DNA from: Zhihengliuella halotolerans
GTDB taxonomy: Bacteria > Actinomycetota > Actinomycetes > Actinomycetales > Micrococcaceae
Assembly (NCBI RefSeq): GCF_004217565.1
Contig: NZ_SHLA01000001.1
Span: 3,348,001 to 3,412,000 of the forward strand
Length of the DNA stretch: 64,000 nt
Direction of reading: 5' to 3'
Of the stretch, positions 33,202 to 42,055 are shown in pieces. Position 1 is the first letter of the stretch. Every line of letters starts with the position of its first letter. Below the pieces are notes generated by a model, which saw only the letters and a program-made list of their open reading frames with translations, was not told where the DNA came from and searched no databases. A program made the position numbers and the translations under genes.

Positions 33202-34425
33202 ATGACGTTTTCACTCGGAATAGTTGGAGCCGGCCAGTTCGCCGGCGTGTTCGCCAAGCTCTTCGCCGCGCACCCCGGAGTGGACCGCGTCTATGTCACG
33301 GACGTCGTCGCCGAGCGTGCCGATGCCCTCGCCGAGCGGCTCGACCTGGCGGGGGTGCACGCCGACTTCGAGCAGATGCTCGCCAGCGATGTCGACGCCG
33401 TCGCGCTGTTCACCCAGCGGTGGACCCATGGCCCGCTCGTCGTGCAGGCGCTGAACGCGGGCAAGCACGTGTACTCGGCGGTGCCCATGGCCGTGAGCCA
33501 GGCGGAGATCGCCGCGATCATCGAGGCCGTGCGTGCAACGGGCCTGACCTACATGATGGGGGAGACCAGCCAGTACAACCCGGCGACGGTCTACGCCCGC
33601 GGTCGCCATGCCAACGGGGACTTCGGGCGCATCATCTACGCCGAGGGCGACTACGTGCACGACATGGATCTGGGCTTCTACGACGCCTACAAGTACTCGG
33701 GCGGAGCGGACTGGAAGAAGACCGCGAGCTACCCGCCTATGCTGTATCCGACGCACTCGATCGGCGGCGTGCTCGGTGCGGTCGGCGGTCGGGCGACGAG
33801 CGTGAGCTGCATCGGCGTGCGGGACCAGCGGGGCGACGGCGTCTTCGACAAGGACATCAGCATGTTCGACAACGACTTCTCCAACGCCACGGCGCTCTTC
33901 GAGCTCGACGGCGGCGGCACCATGCGCATCAACGAGATGCGCCGCGTCGGCTACCCGTCGCACTTGCGCGAGTCCCGCTTCCGCTACTTCGGCACCGAGG
34001 CGAGCTTCGAGCAGCTCGCCGAGGTCAGCGTGTGGCAAGACAAGGAGAAAGTCACCGATGTCAGCTCAGTACTCGCCACCGCCGCGACGATGGGCGACGA
34101 CGATGACGCGCTCGCCGACGTCGCCCCCGCCCTGCGCGACGCCTTCGCCTCCGGCATGGCCGAGGTGCATGACGCCTCCCGGCTGCCGCGCGAGTTTGTC
34201 GGCCTGCCGAATGGGCATGAGGGCAGCCACCACTTCCTCGTCGACGACTTCGTCACCGCCGTGAACACGGGGACGCTGCCGCCCGTCAACGCGTGGGTCG
34301 CCGCGCGCTACACGTTGCCCGGCATCATCGCGCACGAATCGGCGCTGCGCGGCGGCGAGCGCCTGCCCGTCCCGGATTTCGGGGATCCCGAGGCGCCGGT
34401 GGGTGCCGCGGACCGCCGCGGATAG
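33202..34425 (+). CDS. Gfo/Idh/MocA family oxidoreductase
   Basis: The 407-residue NAD(P)-dependent oxidoreductase starts with a Rossmann motif GIVGAGQFAGVFAK (about 6-19). The next block, GKHVYSAVPMA, corresponds to the usual EKP/AKP catalytic lysine region but lacks the typical lysine-proline pair, which may change catalysis. Members oxidise sugars, inositols or sugar acids. Divergent from the alpha-galactoside operon and followed by a LacI gene four bases later, it should act on a galactoside or a derived sugar. Confidence 0.85.
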   Translation: MTFSLGIVGAGQFAGVFAKLFAAHPGVDRVYVTDVVAERADALAERLDLAGVHADFEQMLASDVDAVALFTQRWTHGPLVVQALNAGKHVYSAVPMAVSQAEIAAIIEAVRATGLTYMMGETSQYNPATVYARGRHANGDFGRIIYAEGDYVHDMDLGFYDAYKYSGGADWKKTASYPPMLYPTHSIGGVLGAVGGRATSVSCIGVRDQRGDGVFDKDISMFDNDFSNATALFELDGGGTMRINEMRRVGYPSHLRESRFRYFGTEASFEQLAEVSVWQDKEKVTDVSSVLATAATMGDDDDALADVAPALRDAFASGMAEVHDASRLPREFVGLPNGHEGSHHFLVDDFVTAVNTGTLPPVNAWVAARYTLPGIIAHESALRGGERLPVPDFGDPEAPVGAADRRG

Positions 34426-34429
34426 GGCC

Positions 34430-35461
34430 ATGAGTACGATGGCTGGTGTGAACTCCAGTCCAGCCGCAGCCCGCTCCGCCGTCACGCGCAAGGACGTCGC
34501 GCGTCTGGCCGGCGTCAGCACCGCCGTCGTGAGTTATGTCGTCAACGGCGGGCCGAAGCGCGTGGCGCCGGCGACCGAGGAGAAGGTGCGCCGGGCCGTC
34601 GAGGCCCTCGGCTACCAGCCCAACGCCGCCGCCCGCGCTCTGAAGCTCGGGTCCTCCGAAATGTTCGGGATGGTGGTCCCGGACGCGACCAACGCCTTCT
34701 TCGCGGCAATGGTGCGGGCCGTGGAGAACGCGGCGCTGGAGCGCGGGTTCGCTGTCCTCTTCGCCGATTCGGATGGCTCGCTGCGGACGGAGCGCCGGCT
34801 CGTGCAGAACCTCGTGAACCGGCGGGTCGACGGCGTGTTCCTGGCCAGCGTGCTCGCCGAGCCCGATCTGAGCGATCTCGAGCGGGCCGAGATGCCTGCG
34901 GTCCTGCTCAACCGCAGCGTCGAGAGTCCGGCGTTCAGCTCCGTGGGCGTGACCTTCGAGGAGGGGGCGCGGCGGGCGGTCGCGCATCTCATCGGCCACG
35001 GGCATCGCGATGTCGGCCTGATCATGGGCACCAATTCGGGTGCGGAGCTGGACCCCCGCGAGGCGGGCTGGCGGCGGGCGCTCGCGGAGGCGGGGCTGGA
35101 GGAGGGGATGGTCCTGCGTTCGGAGTTCACGCGCGAGGGCGGTTACCGCGCCGGGCGGCGGTTCCTCGCCGCCGCCGAGCGGCCCTCCGCGGTGTTCGTG
35201 AGCTCCGACCTGCAGGCGATCGGTTTCCTGCACGCGGTCCTCGAGGGCGGGCTGAAGGTTCCGGAGGACCTGGCGATCTTCGCCTTCGACGGTTCTCCGG
35301 AGTCCGCGTACAGCTGGCCGGCACTGAGCACGGTGGTTCAGCCGGTCGAGAAGATGGCGCGCGCCGCGGTCGACGCGCTGTTCGCTACGCGCGAGGGTCG
35401 ACCCGTCGAGCACCGGGTTTTCGACGTCGAATTGCTCCCGCGCGCCTCCTGCGGCTGCTAG
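34430..35461 (+). CDS. LacI-family transcriptional regulator
   Basis: The 343-residue repressor has an N-terminal LacI helix-turn-helix (about 20-65): VTRKDVARLAGVSTAVVSYV and the hinge ALGYQPNAAARAL. A sugar-binding periplasmic-protein-like domain follows (about 75-340). Start at 34430 is preferred (gatagg upstream); an ATG nine bases later is possible. It is co-transcribed with the oxidoreductase and probably controls the divergent alpha-galactoside operon. It overlaps the end of the convergent kinase gene by four bases. Confidence 0.93.
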   Translation: MSTMAGVNSSPAAARSAVTRKDVARLAGVSTAVVSYVVNGGPKRVAPATEEKVRRAVEALGYQPNAAARALKLGSSEMFGMVVPDATNAFFAAMVRAVENAALERGFAVLFADSDGSLRTERRLVQNLVNRRVDGVFLASVLAEPDLSDLERAEMPAVLLNRSVESPAFSSVGVTFEEGARRAVAHLIGHGHRDVGLIMGTNSGAELDPREAGWRRALAEAGLEEGMVLRSEFTREGGYRAGRRFLAAAERPSAVFVSSDLQAIGFLHAVLEGGLKVPEDLAIFAFDGSPESAYSWPALSTVVQPVEKMARAAVDALFATREGRPVEHRVFDVELLPRASCGC

Positions 35462-36120
35462 TCCCAGTCGATGACGCGGTCCGCGCGGTCCCTGGTCTGC
35501 TCGATGAGCCGGGCGTTGGCCTCGTCCGTGTCCGTGACCCAGGCCCGCGCCGCGTCGGGCGTCTTGCCGAACCGCTCGTGCCGGGCGATGAGCCGCTCGA
35601 TTCTCTTCTGCGCCGGCAGGTCCACGAACCAGATCTCGTCGCAGAGGCCGCGCAGCCGGGGCCATGGGTCGGCGTCGGCGAGCAGGTAGTTTCCCTCCGT
35701 GATGATCAGGCGGGCAGCGGGCGGAACTTCGATGCCGGCGGCGATGGGTTCCTCCAGGTCGCGCTCGAACCGCGGCGCGAACACCGGCCGGTCCGCGTCG
35801 CGGGCCAGCCGCTCCAGCAGCGCGACGTAGCCGTCGGCGTCGAACGTGTCGATCGCGCCTTTGCGTCCCAGCGCGCCGTGGGCTCTCAGGACGCGGTCGC
35901 TCAGGTGGAAACCGTCCATCGGCACGACGGCGGCCGCCGGCCCGAGGCGTTCGGCCAGAAGCTCGGCGAACGTCGATTTGCCCGCGCCGGGTGCGCCGGC
36001 GATGCCCAGTATGGCGCGCCCTTCCGAGACGCGGAGTAGATCCTCGGCACGCCGCACTGCGGCGGCGATCGCGGCCGTAGGGGCCGGCTGGGACGCGGTG
36101 GAGGGCGGACGAACGCGCAT
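35458..36120 (-). CDS. P-loop nucleoside/sugar kinase family protein
   Basis: The 220-residue ATP-dependent kinase belongs to the PRK/uridine kinase/PanK-like P-loop group. Walker A is GAPGAGKST (about 42-50), followed by VPMDGFHLSD and ITEGNYLL, which form the substrate lid. Similar kinases sit in sugar and polyol gene clusters and phosphorylate a sugar or nucleoside; none of the features fixes the substrate. It is divergent from the mannitol-type dehydrogenase, so phosphorylation of the ketose product (fructose or a relative) is a plausible inference. A tagact -10 lies seven bases before the ATG. Confidence 0.85.
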   Translation of the reverse strand: MRVRPPSTASQPAPTAAIAAAVRRAEDLLRVSEGRAILGIAGAPGAGKSTFAELLAERLGPAAAVVPMDGFHLSDRVLRAHGALGRKGAIDTFDADGYVALLERLARDADRPVFAPRFERDLEEPIAAGIEVPPAARLIITEGNYLLADADPWPRLRGLCDEIWFVDLPAQKRIERLIARHERFGKTPDAARAWVTDTDEANARLIEQTRDRADRVIDWD

Positions 36121-36127
36121 GAGAGGC

Positions 36128-36133
36128 AGTCTA
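36128..36133 (-). promoter_or_regulatory. Leaderless -10 box of the kinase gene
   Basis: On the minus strand tagact ends seven bases before the ATG at 36120. The -35 is not clear. Confidence 0.45.
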
Positions 36134-36167
36134 TGCGTCGTCGTGAGGGCACTCCGGACAACTTACT

Positions 36168-36198
36168 GCTCATCTGAGACAATCACAGCGCTCAAATG
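36168..36198 (+). promoter_or_regulatory. SorC-type operator pair upstream of the polyol dehydrogenase
   Basis: Half-sites gctcatctg (36168-36176) and gctcaaatg (36190-36198) lie 22 bases apart, start to start. A likely -10, tatgct (36200-36205), follows. The same two half-sites recur at 39584-39690 by the SorC and polyol importer genes, so this is probably the SorC regulator's site. Confidence 0.75.
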
Positions 36199-36286
36199 TT
36201 ATGCTCGATGGAAGCGAGGGTGTCGTGCATCACTTTGACGGTGACCGCGGGGCCTCGGAACGACTCTCGACACGAGGACGGGGAGC

Positions 36287-37849
36287 ATGATCATGGGCCA
36301 AAACGAAGTGGGGCTGGATGGACCCGTCCGCCTGAACGCGGCGGACCTGAAGTCGCCAGCGGCGCACGGGCGGGGCGTCGAGACGCCTGGGTATGCGCTG
36401 GATCAGCGCCGGGTCGGCATCGTGCACTTCGGCGTCGGCGGCTTCCACCGCGCCCACCAGGCCCTTTACCTCGACCGGCTCATGCAGCAGGGCCGCGCGC
36501 TCGACTGGGCCATCTGCGGCGTCGGCCTCATGCCCTTCGACACCGCGATGCGCGACGCGCTCACCGCCCAGGACGGGCTCTACACACTCGTCGAGAAGGC
36601 CCCGGACGGCACGCGTACCGCGCGTGTCGTCGGATCCATTGCCGAGTACCTCTACGCGCCCGACTACCCCGAGGCGGTGCTCGCGCGCCTGGCCGATCCG
36701 GCGGTCCGTATCGTCTCCCTCACCGTGACCGAGGGTGGCTACAACTACAACGCGCGCACCGGGGAGTTCCTCGCCGACACCCCCGAGGTGGCCGCCGACC
36801 TCGCGGCGGGGGCAGGGCAGCCCCCGCGCACCACCTTCGGGTTCGTGATCGAGGCCCTCCGCCGCCGTCGTGCCGCGGGGACCGCGCCCTTCACGGTGAT
36901 GAGCTGCGACAACATCCAGGGCAACGGGCATCTCGCGCAGAAGGTCTTCACCGCGTTCGCAGACCTGAAGGACCCGGAGCTGGGTACCTGGATCCGCGCG
37001 AACGTCGCGTTCCCGAACTCCATGGTCGACCGCATCACCCCGGTTACGACCGACGCCGACCGCGAGGCCGTCGCCGCCGACTACGGGATCGCGGACGCGT
37101 GGCCCGTCGTCTGCGAGGACTTCATCCAGTGGGTGCTCGAGGACGCCTTCCCGGCCGGACGCCCGCCGTTCGAGGAGGTGGGCGTGCAGGTGGTCGACGA
37201 CGTCGAGCCGTACGAACTCATGAAGCTGCGCCTGCTCAACGCGACGCACCAGGCGATGGCCTACACCGGCTACCTCGCCGGATACCGCTACGCGCACGAG
37301 ACTGCGCGCGACCCGCTCTTCGCCGAATTCTTCGCCGCCTACATGGACCGCGAGGCGACGCCGACCCTGCGCCCGGTCCCGGGCATCGACCTGGACGCCT
37401 ACAAACGCCAGCTCATCGAGCGCTTCTCCAACGAGCAGGTCCGCGACACGCTCGCCCGCCTCTGCGCGGAGTCCAGCGACCGCATCCCCACCTGGCTCGT
37501 CCCGGTCATCGCACACAATCTGGACGACGACGGCGGTGCCGCCCCACGCGGTTCGGTCGCCCTGAGTGCGGCGATCGTCGCGTCGTGGGCGCGCTACGCG
37601 GAGGGTGTCGACGAGGCGGGTGAGTCGATCGAGATCGTCGACCGTCTGAAGGACCGCGTCACGGCGGCGGCCGCGCGCCAGGATGAGGACGAGCTCGCGT
37701 TTCTGCGCGACCCGGAGCTCTTCGGCGATCTGGTGGAGAACGAGGAGTTCACCGCCCACTATGTTGCCGCGCTGCGCAGCTTCAAGACCGTCGGTTCGCG
37801 CGCGACGCTGGAGGCGCTGAGCGCGTCCGGCTGGAGCGGCCTCGTCTGA
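36287..37849 (+). CDS. Mannitol-type 2-dehydrogenase (polyol dehydrogenase)
   Basis: The 520-residue enzyme is a long-chain polyol dehydrogenase that interconverts a sugar alcohol (mannitol, arabitol or related) and its ketose with NAD. The nucleotide-binding block is FGVGGFHRAH (48-57), and the catalytic KxxxxNxxH motif is K313, N318 and H321 (KLRLLNATH). The ATG at 36287 has ggggag upstream. Its promoter carries two SorC half-sites, matching the downstream polyol ABC importer. It works with that importer and probably the adjacent kinase. Confidence 0.94.
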   Translation: MIMGQNEVGLDGPVRLNAADLKSPAAHGRGVETPGYALDQRRVGIVHFGVGGFHRAHQALYLDRLMQQGRALDWAICGVGLMPFDTAMRDALTAQDGLYTLVEKAPDGTRTARVVGSIAEYLYAPDYPEAVLARLADPAVRIVSLTVTEGGYNYNARTGEFLADTPEVAADLAAGAGQPPRTTFGFVIEALRRRRAAGTAPFTVMSCDNIQGNGHLAQKVFTAFADLKDPELGTWIRANVAFPNSMVDRITPVTTDADREAVAADYGIADAWPVVCEDFIQWVLEDAFPAGRPPFEEVGVQVVDDVEPYELMKLRLLNATHQAMAYTGYLAGYRYAHETARDPLFAEFFAAYMDREATPTLRPVPGIDLDAYKRQLIERFSNEQVRDTLARLCAESSDRIPTWLVPVIAHNLDDDGGAAPRGSVALSAAIVASWARYAEGVDEAGESIEIVDRLKDRVTAAAARQDEDELAFLRDPELFGDLVENEEFTAHYVAALRSFKTVGSRATLEALSASGWSGLV

Positions 37850-38034
37850 TCGAGGCTTTCCGGCTGTTCAGCAGCTGGCACAGGCCCGACGGAGCGTCCC
37901 GGAACAGCCCGGCGAGGCCTCCGGCGTGCGCGTGACCTACACGGACCGCTTGCGCATTACCCGCTGGTCGGTCGTCACCGGTGTGTACCTGTCGGTCCAG
38001 CCGCACGACGGCCGGTGCGCTTGAAGCCGGAGCC
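37850..38034. other. Non-coding gap after the polyol dehydrogenase gene
   Basis: No convincing gene, terminator with a T-tract, or regulatory motif was seen in these 185 bases. Frames here are short and lack ribosome sites. It separates two convergent genes. Confidence 0.4.
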
Positions 38035-38487
38035 CTACGCGTTCTCGGTCGTGGCTGCGGCCGCTGGCGCCCGCGCGGGAAGAGCGGCCGGCGGGCGGCG
38101 CCGCAGAGCGCGCCGGGCCAGCCAGAACGCGCCGGCGAGTGCGATCGCGGACAATGGCAGGCTCGCGAGCGGGACGAGCGTCTGCCCGACCATCAGGCTG
38201 TGCCAACACGCGGCGACGAGCATCAGTGTGACGGCGACGGTCGCGACGAACCGCGACATCCGGAAGCGCCAGAGCAGGACGAAGGCCATAGCCCCGGAGA
38301 CCAGAGGAACCGCGAGGGTCATGTAGACGAACATCGCCGTCGAGACCGCGGGCGGGCCGAACAGCGACGAACTCACCCAGAAGCCCCAGTCCAGGGGGAC
38401 CGCCACGAGCAGGCCGAGGGCCCCGCCTGTGACGACGGCGCCGACTGCCGCCGCTCCTCGACGCAATTCGTCCGCTGCCATTCTCAT
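38035..38487 (-). CDS. Hypothetical four-helix membrane protein
   Basis: The 150-residue protein has four predicted membrane helices (about 15-33, 45-65, 77-97, 105-125) with basic ends and an alanine/proline-rich tail. No family is recognised. The start used is the ATG at 38487, preceded by a cagggg ribosome site; an in-frame ATG two codons later is also possible. It lies between the dehydrogenase and SorC genes and points toward the dehydrogenase gene. Function unknown. Confidence 0.6.
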   Translation of the reverse strand: MRMAADELRRGAAAVGAVVTGGALGLLVAVPLDWGFWVSSSLFGPPAVSTAMFVYMTLAVPLVSGAMAFVLLWRFRMSRFVATVAVTLMLVAACWHSLMVGQTLVPLASLPLSAIALAGAFWLARRALRRRPPAALPARAPAAAATTENA

Positions 38488-38584
38488 CCCCCTGATTTGT
38501 CCGCGGAACCCTCCGTCCGCGCCATTGTTTCCACGGTATCGTGAAACAACCCACAGGGGCGACAACTCATGGTGAAGCGCGCGG

Positions 38585-39523
38585 CTATGCGTCGGCCAGA
38601 CCCGCGTGCTCGGCGAGGGCCGCGGCCAGCTCCCCGTCCACGACGAGCTGCTGGACGAATCCGCTGCGCAGCGCGGCCAGGACCCCGGGCAGGTTGTCCG
38701 CGCCGTAGGCGACGGCGACCGTCGTCGCGGCCGTGCGCAGCTGGTCGATCGTGACCGAGATGACCCGGCCGTCGAGGCCCGCGTCCACGTGCCCCCCGTC
38801 TGCCGTCAGCAGGCGCCCGGAGACCTCCGCCACGGCTCCCGCCTCCGCGATCGCTGTCCGTTCCGGCCCCGTGAGGCGCTCCCAGACCGTCGATCGGCCG
38901 GCGGTCCACGTGCCGATCGCGACCATCGCGATATCCAGACGGTCCGCCCGCGCCTGCGCCTGCGAGATCTCCGGAAGCCGGCGCAGGCTGTCGGCGAGCT
39001 CGGCTGTCTCGACGATCAGCGGCGCCGGCAGTGGCCAGGTCCGCCCGTCCGTCGCTGCGCCGAGCCGGTGGATCAGCTGGCCCGAGCCGCCGTCGTCGCC
39101 GACGCGCAGGTCGCCGGCGAGCTGTACGACGTCGCACGTGGGCAGTCGTTCGAGGTGCGTGGACATGAGGCTGAGCGTGCGGGACCAGGAGACGCCGATC
39201 GTGTCTCCTTCGCGAGCCAGCGAGCCGAGCGTGTCGGCGGCCTGTTCGGCCACGGATTCGCGCGCCGTGAAGCCGGCGGCTCCCCGCGCGATATCGATCG
39301 CGTCGACGCCGAGTGCCGCGGCGAGGGCGGCGGCGTCGATGCGCGTGTGGGCGGGGCGGTGGATCGTGATGTCGACGATGCCGTCCCGGCGCGCTTCGTC
39401 GAGGTAGCGGGCCACCTGGAAGCGCGAGATCCCGTGCTCCTTGGCGATCTCCACCTTCGACGTGTTGTTCAAGTAGTAGGCCGTGGCGATATCGGCCAGT
39501 AGCTCGTGGTGCGTCGTCGACAT
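38585..39523 (-). CDS. SorC-family sugar-binding transcriptional regulator
   Basis: The 312-residue regulator has an N-terminal helix-turn-helix (about 5-50): IATAYYLNNTSKVEIAKEHG and ISRFQVARYLDEAR. It is followed by the SorC effector domain, with IGVSWSRTL as the anion/sugar-phosphate site and TSxGRLL-type (VSGRLLTADG) strand near residue 215. It is divergent from the polyol importer. Half-sites with gctca cores over the importer promoter, upstream of itself and at the polyol dehydrogenase suggest that it controls all three. Confidence 0.92.
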   Translation of the reverse strand: MSTTHHELLADIATAYYLNNTSKVEIAKEHGISRFQVARYLDEARRDGIVDITIHRPAHTRIDAAALAAALGVDAIDIARGAAGFTARESVAEQAADTLGSLAREGDTIGVSWSRTLSLMSTHLERLPTCDVVQLAGDLRVGDDGGSGQLIHRLGAATDGRTWPLPAPLIVETAELADSLRRLPEISQAQARADRLDIAMVAIGTWTAGRSTVWERLTGPERTAIAEAGAVAEVSGRLLTADGGHVDAGLDGRVISVTIDQLRTAATTVAVAYGADNLPGVLAALRSGFVQQLVVDGELAAALAEHAGLADA

Positions 39524-39583
39524 GGCGATCCTCGGTCAAGGGGGGGGGAGTGGCGGCGGTGCGCTGAGACCCGCGGCCTTGGC

Positions 39584-39595
39584 GCTCAAATGAGC
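39584..39595. promoter_or_regulatory. Palindromic SorC site near its own gene
   Basis: gctca-aa-tgagc is a perfect palindrome containing the gctcaaatg half-site. It lies 61 bases upstream of the SorC start. It is 42 bases from the half-site at 39626, consistent with four helical turns and autoregulation. Confidence 0.65.
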
Positions 39596-39623
39596 GTTTC
39601 TGGTGATTCTGAGTATGCCACTC

Positions 39624-39652
39624 TTGCTCATCTGCGCAAATGTGGCTACAGT
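39624..39652 (+). promoter_or_regulatory. Promoter of the polyol ABC importer operon
   Basis: ttgctc (-35, 39624-39629), 17-base spacer, tacagt (-10, 39647-39652). The SorC half-site gctcatctg (39626-39634) overlaps the -35. Confidence 0.65.
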
Positions 39653-39659
39653 CACATAA

Positions 39660-39690
39660 CAGATGAGCGTCTACGACTGATCATTTGAGC
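39660..39690 (+). promoter_or_regulatory. SorC operator pair at the importer transcription start
   Basis: Inverted half-sites cagatgagc (39660-39668) and catttgagc (39682-39690) are 22 bases apart, mirroring the pair at 36168-36198. They cover the predicted transcription start, as expected for repression. Confidence 0.7.
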
Positions 39691-39727
39691 ATGACGCCTG
39701 ACACTGACACGAGGAGCGCACCCCACC

Positions 39728-41107
39728 ATGAATCGTCAAAGCGCCCGACGCCTCGGCGAGATGCCGCTGAGCCGCCGCGGACTGCTGGGCCTCGGGCTCG
39801 GCGCGGCAGCCACCGCCGGGCTCTCCGCCTGCGGATCCAACGGATCGCCGCAGAGCCAGGAGATCGTCGTCGCGATCGTCTCCAATCCGCAGATGCAGGA
39901 CGCGATCTCGCTGATCGAAGACTTCCGCGCGAAAAATCCGGGCATCAACGTCCGCTTCGTCTCCCTGCCCGAGAACGAGGCCCGGGCCAAGATCACCGCG
40001 TCGGTGGCCACAGGAGGCGGCGAGTTCGACGTCGTCATGGTCTCCAACTACGAGACCCCCATGTGGGCGGAGAACGGGTGGATCACCGACCTCGTCCCGT
40101 TCATGGATGCGACCGACGGCTACGACCGCCAAGACTTCATCCCGACCATCCGCGAGGCGCTGACCGTGGGGGCCGGGCAGTACTCGGTCCCGTTCTACGG
40201 GGAGTCCTCCTTCCTGGTCTACCGCCAGGACCTGTTCGACGACGCCGGTATCAGCATGCCCGAGCAGCCTACGTGGGACGAGGTGGCGGAGATCGCCGCC
40301 CGGATGCACGACCCCGCGAACAACTTCTCCGGCATCTGCCTGCGCGGACTCGCCGGCTGGGGTGAGGTCATGGCCCCGCTGAACACCGTCATCAACACGT
40401 ACGGCGGGCGCTGGTTCGACGAGGCCTGGAACCCGCAGCTGGACAGCCCCGAGGTGCACGCCGCGGTGAGCGATTACGTGAACCTCGTGCGCAACCACGG
40501 CCAGCCCGGCGCAGCGACCTCCGGATACGGCGACTGCCTGACCCGTTTCTCCCAGGGCAACGCGGCCATGTGGTACGACGCGACGGCGATGGTCTCCTCC
40601 GTGGAGGATCCGGCGTCGTCCCTCGTGGTCGGCAAGACCGGCTACGCGCTCGCTCCCGTGAAGGAGACCGAGTCGGCCGGCTGGCTGTACACGTGGTCGC
40701 TCGCGATCCCCGAGACCAGCGAGCGCAAGCAGGCCGCCTGGGACTTCATCGCGTGGATGACCAACAAGGACTACTTCCAGCTCGTCGGCGACCAGGTCAG
40801 CTGGGAGCGACTGCCGCCCGGCAGCCGGCAGTCCACCTACGAGATCCCGCAGTATGCGGAGATCGCGTCGTCCTACGCGGGCCCGACGCTCAAGGCCATG
40901 GGCCAGGCCAGCCAGGAGACGTCGATGGTGCACCCCGTGCCCTACACGGGACTCCAGTTCGTGGGCATCCCCGAGTTCCAGGATCTCGGCACCCGCGTCG
41001 CGCAGCAGATCTCCGCCGCGATCGCCGGGCAGCAGAGCGTCGAGGCCGCGCTCGAACAATCCCAGAGCTTCGCCACGTCCGTGGCCCGTACCTACCAGGA
41101 AGGCTGA
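39728..41107 (+). CDS. Polyol ABC importer, solute-binding lipoprotein (SmoE/MtlE-like)
   Basis: The 459-residue lipoprotein has a Tat-like start (SRRGLLGLGLG) and lipobox LSAC (about 34-37), then a CUT1 binding-protein fold with similarity in layout to sorbitol/mannitol receptors (VPFYGESSFLVYRQDLFDDAG near 160, split as PFYGESS and LVYRQDLFDDAG). It binds sugar alcohols outside the cell. It is the first gene of a three-gene importer whose promoter overlaps SorC half-sites; linkage with a mannitol-type dehydrogenase supports a polyol ligand. Confidence 0.9.
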   Translation: MNRQSARRLGEMPLSRRGLLGLGLGAAATAGLSACGSNGSPQSQEIVVAIVSNPQMQDAISLIEDFRAKNPGINVRFVSLPENEARAKITASVATGGGEFDVVMVSNYETPMWAENGWITDLVPFMDATDGYDRQDFIPTIREALTVGAGQYSVPFYGESSFLVYRQDLFDDAGISMPEQPTWDEVAEIAARMHDPANNFSGICLRGLAGWGEVMAPLNTVINTYGGRWFDEAWNPQLDSPEVHAAVSDYVNLVRNHGQPGAATSGYGDCLTRFSQGNAAMWYDATAMVSSVEDPASSLVVGKTGYALAPVKETESAGWLYTWSLAIPETSERKQAAWDFIAWMTNKDYFQLVGDQVSWERLPPGSRQSTYEIPQYAEIASSYAGPTLKAMGQASQETSMVHPVPYTGLQFVGIPEFQDLGTRVAQQISAAIAGQQSVEAALEQSQSFATSVARTYQEG

Positions 41108-41110
41108 GCC

Positions 41111-42052
41111 ATGAGCACCGAAACCGCCGTGCGCCGCGGGGAGGGGGCCGGGCCCGCGAGCCCGGAGGCCCGCCGGGCCGCGCGCCGCGAGGGCTGGTCC
41201 CGCCGGCTTCCCCTGCTGCCCGCCCTGATCTTCACGATCATCGTCACCCAGATCCCGTTCGCGATGACCATCTGGTACTCGCTGCGGTCCTGGAACCTGC
41301 TGCGGCCCGACGGCGAGACGTTCGTCTGGTTCCAGAACTTCGTCGACATCTTCGCCGACTCCACGTTCCGCGGCGCCGCCGTGAACTCGATCCTCATCAC
41401 CCTCGGCTGCGTCTTCGCGTCCCTGATCCTCGGCACGCTGTTCGCGATCCTGCTGGACCGCGAGTTCCTCGGCCGCGGCATCGTGCGCACGCTGCTCATC
41501 ACCCCGTTCCTCATCATGCCGGCGGCGACGTCGATGCTGTGGAGCGTCTCCATGCTGAATCCGAGCTTCGGACTGTTGAACTGGGTCATCGGGCTCGTCG
41601 GCATCGGGCCGATCGACTTCACCTCGCAGCTGCCGCTGTTCTCCGTGATCATGGCGCTTGTCTGGCAGTGGACCCCGTTCATGATGCTCCTGATCCTCGC
41701 GGGGCTGCAGGCCCAGCCGAAGGACGTGCTCGAGGCCGCCTCGCTCGACGGCGCGGGGTGGGGCAAGACGTTCCTCTTCGTCACGCTGCCGCAGCTGCGC
41801 CGCTACATCGAGCTGGCCGTGCTCCTCGGCGCGATCTACGTGGTCAACACGTTCGACCAGATCTACCTGATGACGGCGGGCGGTCCCGGCACGGCCAGCG
41901 CCAACCTGCCCTTCTACATCTACCAGCGTGCCTTCCTCGGGTTCGACGTCGGCCAGGCCGCGGCCATGGGCGTCGTCACCGTGATCGCCACCATCATCAT
42001 CGCGACCTTCGCGCTGCGCCTGATCTTCCGCAGCTTCGACGTAAAGGACTGA
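41111..42052 (+). CDS. Polyol ABC importer permease (SmoF/MtlF-like)
   Basis: The 313-residue permease begins with a charged N-tail (1-40), then six membrane helices. The EAA loop (DVLEAASLDGAGWGKTF, LFVTLPQL) is at about 208-232. It follows the binding-protein stop by three bases and precedes the partner permease by three, so the three are one transcript. The transporter presumably uses a shared ATPase encoded elsewhere. Confidence 0.93.
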   Translation: MSTETAVRRGEGAGPASPEARRAARREGWSRRLPLLPALIFTIIVTQIPFAMTIWYSLRSWNLLRPDGETFVWFQNFVDIFADSTFRGAAVNSILITLGCVFASLILGTLFAILLDREFLGRGIVRTLLITPFLIMPAATSMLWSVSMLNPSFGLLNWVIGLVGIGPIDFTSQLPLFSVIMALVWQWTPFMMLLILAGLQAQPKDVLEAASLDGAGWGKTFLFVTLPQLRRYIELAVLLGAIYVVNTFDQIYLMTAGGPGTASANLPFYIYQRAFLGFDVGQAAAMGVVTVIATIIIATFALRLIFRSFDVKD

Positions 42053-42055
42053 GTC

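Noticed and set aside
38606-39502. Frame antisense to the SorC gene
   Set aside because: The SorC product has a clear helix-turn-helix and effector domain; the antisense frame has no ribosome site or motif.
39540-39548. Run of nine G between SorC and importer genes, a possible phase-variable tract
   Set aside because: It lies outside coding sequence and outside the promoter elements; a single tract without related cases is weak evidence.
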